Positions 12,463 through 13,409 of a DNA stretch of 13,409 nucleotides are shown here, in pieces (within the stretch, counting starts at the first letter, position 1; each line of letters starts with the position of its first letter). Position numbers and translations under genes: made by a program. The notes under the pieces are model-generated. The model worked only from the letters and a program-made list of their open reading frames with translations. It did not search any database and was not told where the DNA came from. The stretch is from JACCUZ01 sp038246575 (lineage in GTDB: Bacteria > Actinomycetota > Actinomycetes > JACCUZ01), in assembly GCA_038246575.1 (NCBI GenBank), contig JBBRVU010000110.1, positions 1 through 13,409 of the forward strand. Direction: 5' to 3'.

Positions 12463-13263
12463 ATGTCCCGAGAACGATTGCTTGCCCAGACGTTCGTCGA
12501 GATGGCCGACACGCTCGTGGACGAGTTCGATGTCATCGAGCTGCTCGAGACACTGGCCCAGCGTTGCGTGCAGCTCTTCGACGCCGCCGCGTGTGGCCTG
12601 CTCCTGGCCGACGCCGGCGGGCGCCTGCGGGTGATGGCAGCGTCGTCCGAGCAGGTCCGACTGCTCGAGCTGTTCCAGCTGCAGAACGACGAAGGCCCCT
12701 GCCTCGAGGCCTACCGCACCGGTCAGCCGGTTGTGAACTCCAACCTGGACGCGGCGATGAGTCGCTGGCCGCGGTTCTCGGTCGCAGCCCGCGACGTCGG
12801 CTACTCCAGCGTGCAGGCGCTGCCGATGCGACTGCGCGACCAGGTCATCGGCGCGATGAACCTGTTCCACGCCGAGACGGTCGAGAGCTCCCCCGACGAC
12901 ATCGCCGTCGCTCAGGCGCTGGCCGATGTGGCCACCATCGGCCTGCTTCAGATCCGCACCCGGCGCCGCGAGGCCGCGCTGGCCGAGCAGCTGCAGGTCG
13001 CCCTGAACAGTCGGGTCATCATCGAGCAGGCAAAAGGCGTCGTCGCCGAACGCCGAGGAGTCGACCCAGCCGAGGCTTTCGGCCTGCTGCGCTCTCACGC
13101 CCGACGGCACGGCATCTTGCTCAGCAACTACGCCCGGGCTGTCGTCGACGGCAGGTCCGAGGCGCCGGACGTGGAGGCTCCGGGCGAACAGCCGGCGAAG
13201 CGCGAGCGACGTCGGAAGAGCGCTACGGGCCAGCCCCGCGACACCAGCCCCACGCCCGAGTAG
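12463..13263 (+). CDS. GAF-ANTAR regulator 2
   Basis: A 266-residue protein with a GAF domain (about 15-163) showing the typical block NDEGPCLEAYRTGQPV (75-90) and LPMRLRDQVIGAMNLF (120-135). A charged helical linker (about 164-177) and an ANTAR domain (about 178-228, LNSRVIIEQAKGVVAERRGV) follow. It ends in a 36-residue charged, Arg/Lys/Pro-rich tail that is probably disordered and might add RNA contacts. ATG 12463 is fixed by an in-frame TAG immediately upstream (12460-12462). AAGGGG at 12448-12453 is the likely ribosome-binding site. Co-transcription with regulator 1 is likely. Both proteins should be RNA-binding antiterminators responding to different signals, since their GAF domains differ considerably. 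Confidence 0.92.
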   Translation: MSRERLLAQTFVEMADTLVDEFDVIELLETLAQRCVQLFDAAACGLLLADAGGRLRVMAASSEQVRLLELFQLQNDEGPCLEAYRTGQPVVNSNLDAAMSRWPRFSVAARDVGYSSVQALPMRLRDQVIGAMNLFHAETVESSPDDIAVAQALADVATIGLLQIRTRRREAALAEQLQVALNSRVIIEQAKGVVAERRGVDPAEAFGLLRSHARRHGILLSNYARAVVDGRSEAPDVEAPGEQPAKRERRRKSATGQPRDTSPTPE

Positions 13264-13264
13264 C

Positions 13265-13293
13265 GTGATCTGACAACTGCGGCCGTCAGTCAC
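13265..13293 (+). terminator. Stem-loop directly after GAF-ANTAR 2
   Basis: GTGA-(T)-CTGAC (13265-13274) pairs with GTCAG-TCAC (13285-13293) around a 10-nt loop, one base after the stop codon. There is no T-tract, so termination is possible but unproven. Confidence 0.35.
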
Positions 13294-13302
13294 CCCGGAC
13301 CC

Positions 13303-13343
13303 CGGTGGCACCACCACCGAAGGGACCTGCGCGGTGGCACCAC
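13303..13343 (+). repeat. 12-bp direct repeat overlapping the start of the last gene
   Basis: CGGTGGCACCAC occurs at 13303-13314 and 13332-13343, 29 bp apart. Each copy contains the palindrome GGTG-G-CACC. The first copy also starts a hairpin, CGGTGG-CACCA-CCACCG (13303-13319), ending right before the AAGGGA ribosome-binding site. The second covers the GTG start codon. Confidence 0.5.
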
Positions 13344-13409
13344 GCGATGATTCCGAGCATGCCGCGGCTCTCTGTGACGCCCATCTCGACCGGCTCTACC
13401 AGCTGGCCA
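13334..13409 (+). CDS. Start of an unidentified gene (cut by right edge)
   Basis: GTG 13334 has a good ribosome-binding site, AAGGGA, 8 nt upstream (13320-13325), and opens a frame to the window end: MAPRDDSEHAAALCDAHLDR, then LYQLA. Only 25 codons are visible, too few to name a family. The LDRLYQLA segment is helical, as at the start of several regulator families, including sigma-70-like proteins, but that is speculation. It may be co-transcribed with the GAF-ANTAR genes. Confidence 0.5.
   Translation, partial: MAPRDDSEHAAALCDAHLDRLYQLA

Noticed and set aside
11803..13317. 504-codon minus-strand frame opposite the GAF-ANTAR genes
   Set aside because: It has no domain logic and skewed composition. 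The plus strand carries two well-defined regulators with start signals.

Overview
The window is chromosomal DNA from a high-GC Gram-positive actinobacterium. Supporting signs are the very high GC at third codon positions, frequent GTG starts, TAnnnT-type -10 boxes, a GAF-ANTAR regulator pair, paired crcB genes, and an Nei1-type DNA glycosylase close to the mycobacterial protein as I recall it. A soil lineage such as Nocardioidaceae or Geodermatophilaceae would fit, but the genus cannot be fixed from the sequence. Most of the window looks like ordinary housekeeping sequence. I see no insertion sequence, prophage, CRISPR array or integrase.

Layout, left to right. (1) 1-2854, minus: a translationally coupled pair of dynamin/YfjP-like GTPases; the downstream one runs off the left edge. 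(2) 2941-3013, plus: tRNA-Arg(UCU). (3) 3061-3330, minus: a small acidic protein of unknown function. (4) 3438-4201, minus: two overlapping crcB genes, predicted to form a heterodimeric fluoride channel. (5) 4246-6728, plus: an RNA-metabolism block of orn (oligoribonuclease), tRNA-His(GUG) and rnj (RNase J). (6) 6866-8534: a divergent pair, an uncharacterised protein (minus) and a GalM-like aldose 1-epimerase (plus). (7) 8544-9019: a cold-shock gene with a good promoter, a structured leader of about 175 nt and a textbook terminator. (8) 9078-10082, plus: a 55-residue conserved-looking protein, then an Nei/Fpg-type DNA glycosylase. (9) 10123-11048, minus: a flavin nitroreductase strongly resembling iodotyrosine deiodinase, followed by a possible small exported protein. 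(10) 11137-13409: a regulatory patch with a STAS anti-anti-sigma protein (minus), two tandem GAF-ANTAR RNA-binding regulators (plus), and the start of one more gene at the right edge.

How the genes work together. orn and rnj act at successive stages of RNA decay and flank a tRNA. The crcB pair makes one functional unit. The two GTPases probably act as a pair. The STAS and ANTAR proteins belong to signalling classes that act on sigma-factor partner switching and on transcription antitermination; their inputs and targets are not visible here. Several genes (orn, nei, the nitroreductase) have a TAnnnT box 6-7 nt before the start codon, suggesting leaderless transcripts.

The points most worth a second look are the iodotyrosine-deiodinase-like protein with an exactly spaced Glu-Tyr-Lys substrate triad, the structured cold-shock leader, the F-box asymmetry in the crcB pair, and the GTPase pair in which one partner lacks a recognisable G4 motif. 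None of these is a wholly new system on present evidence.
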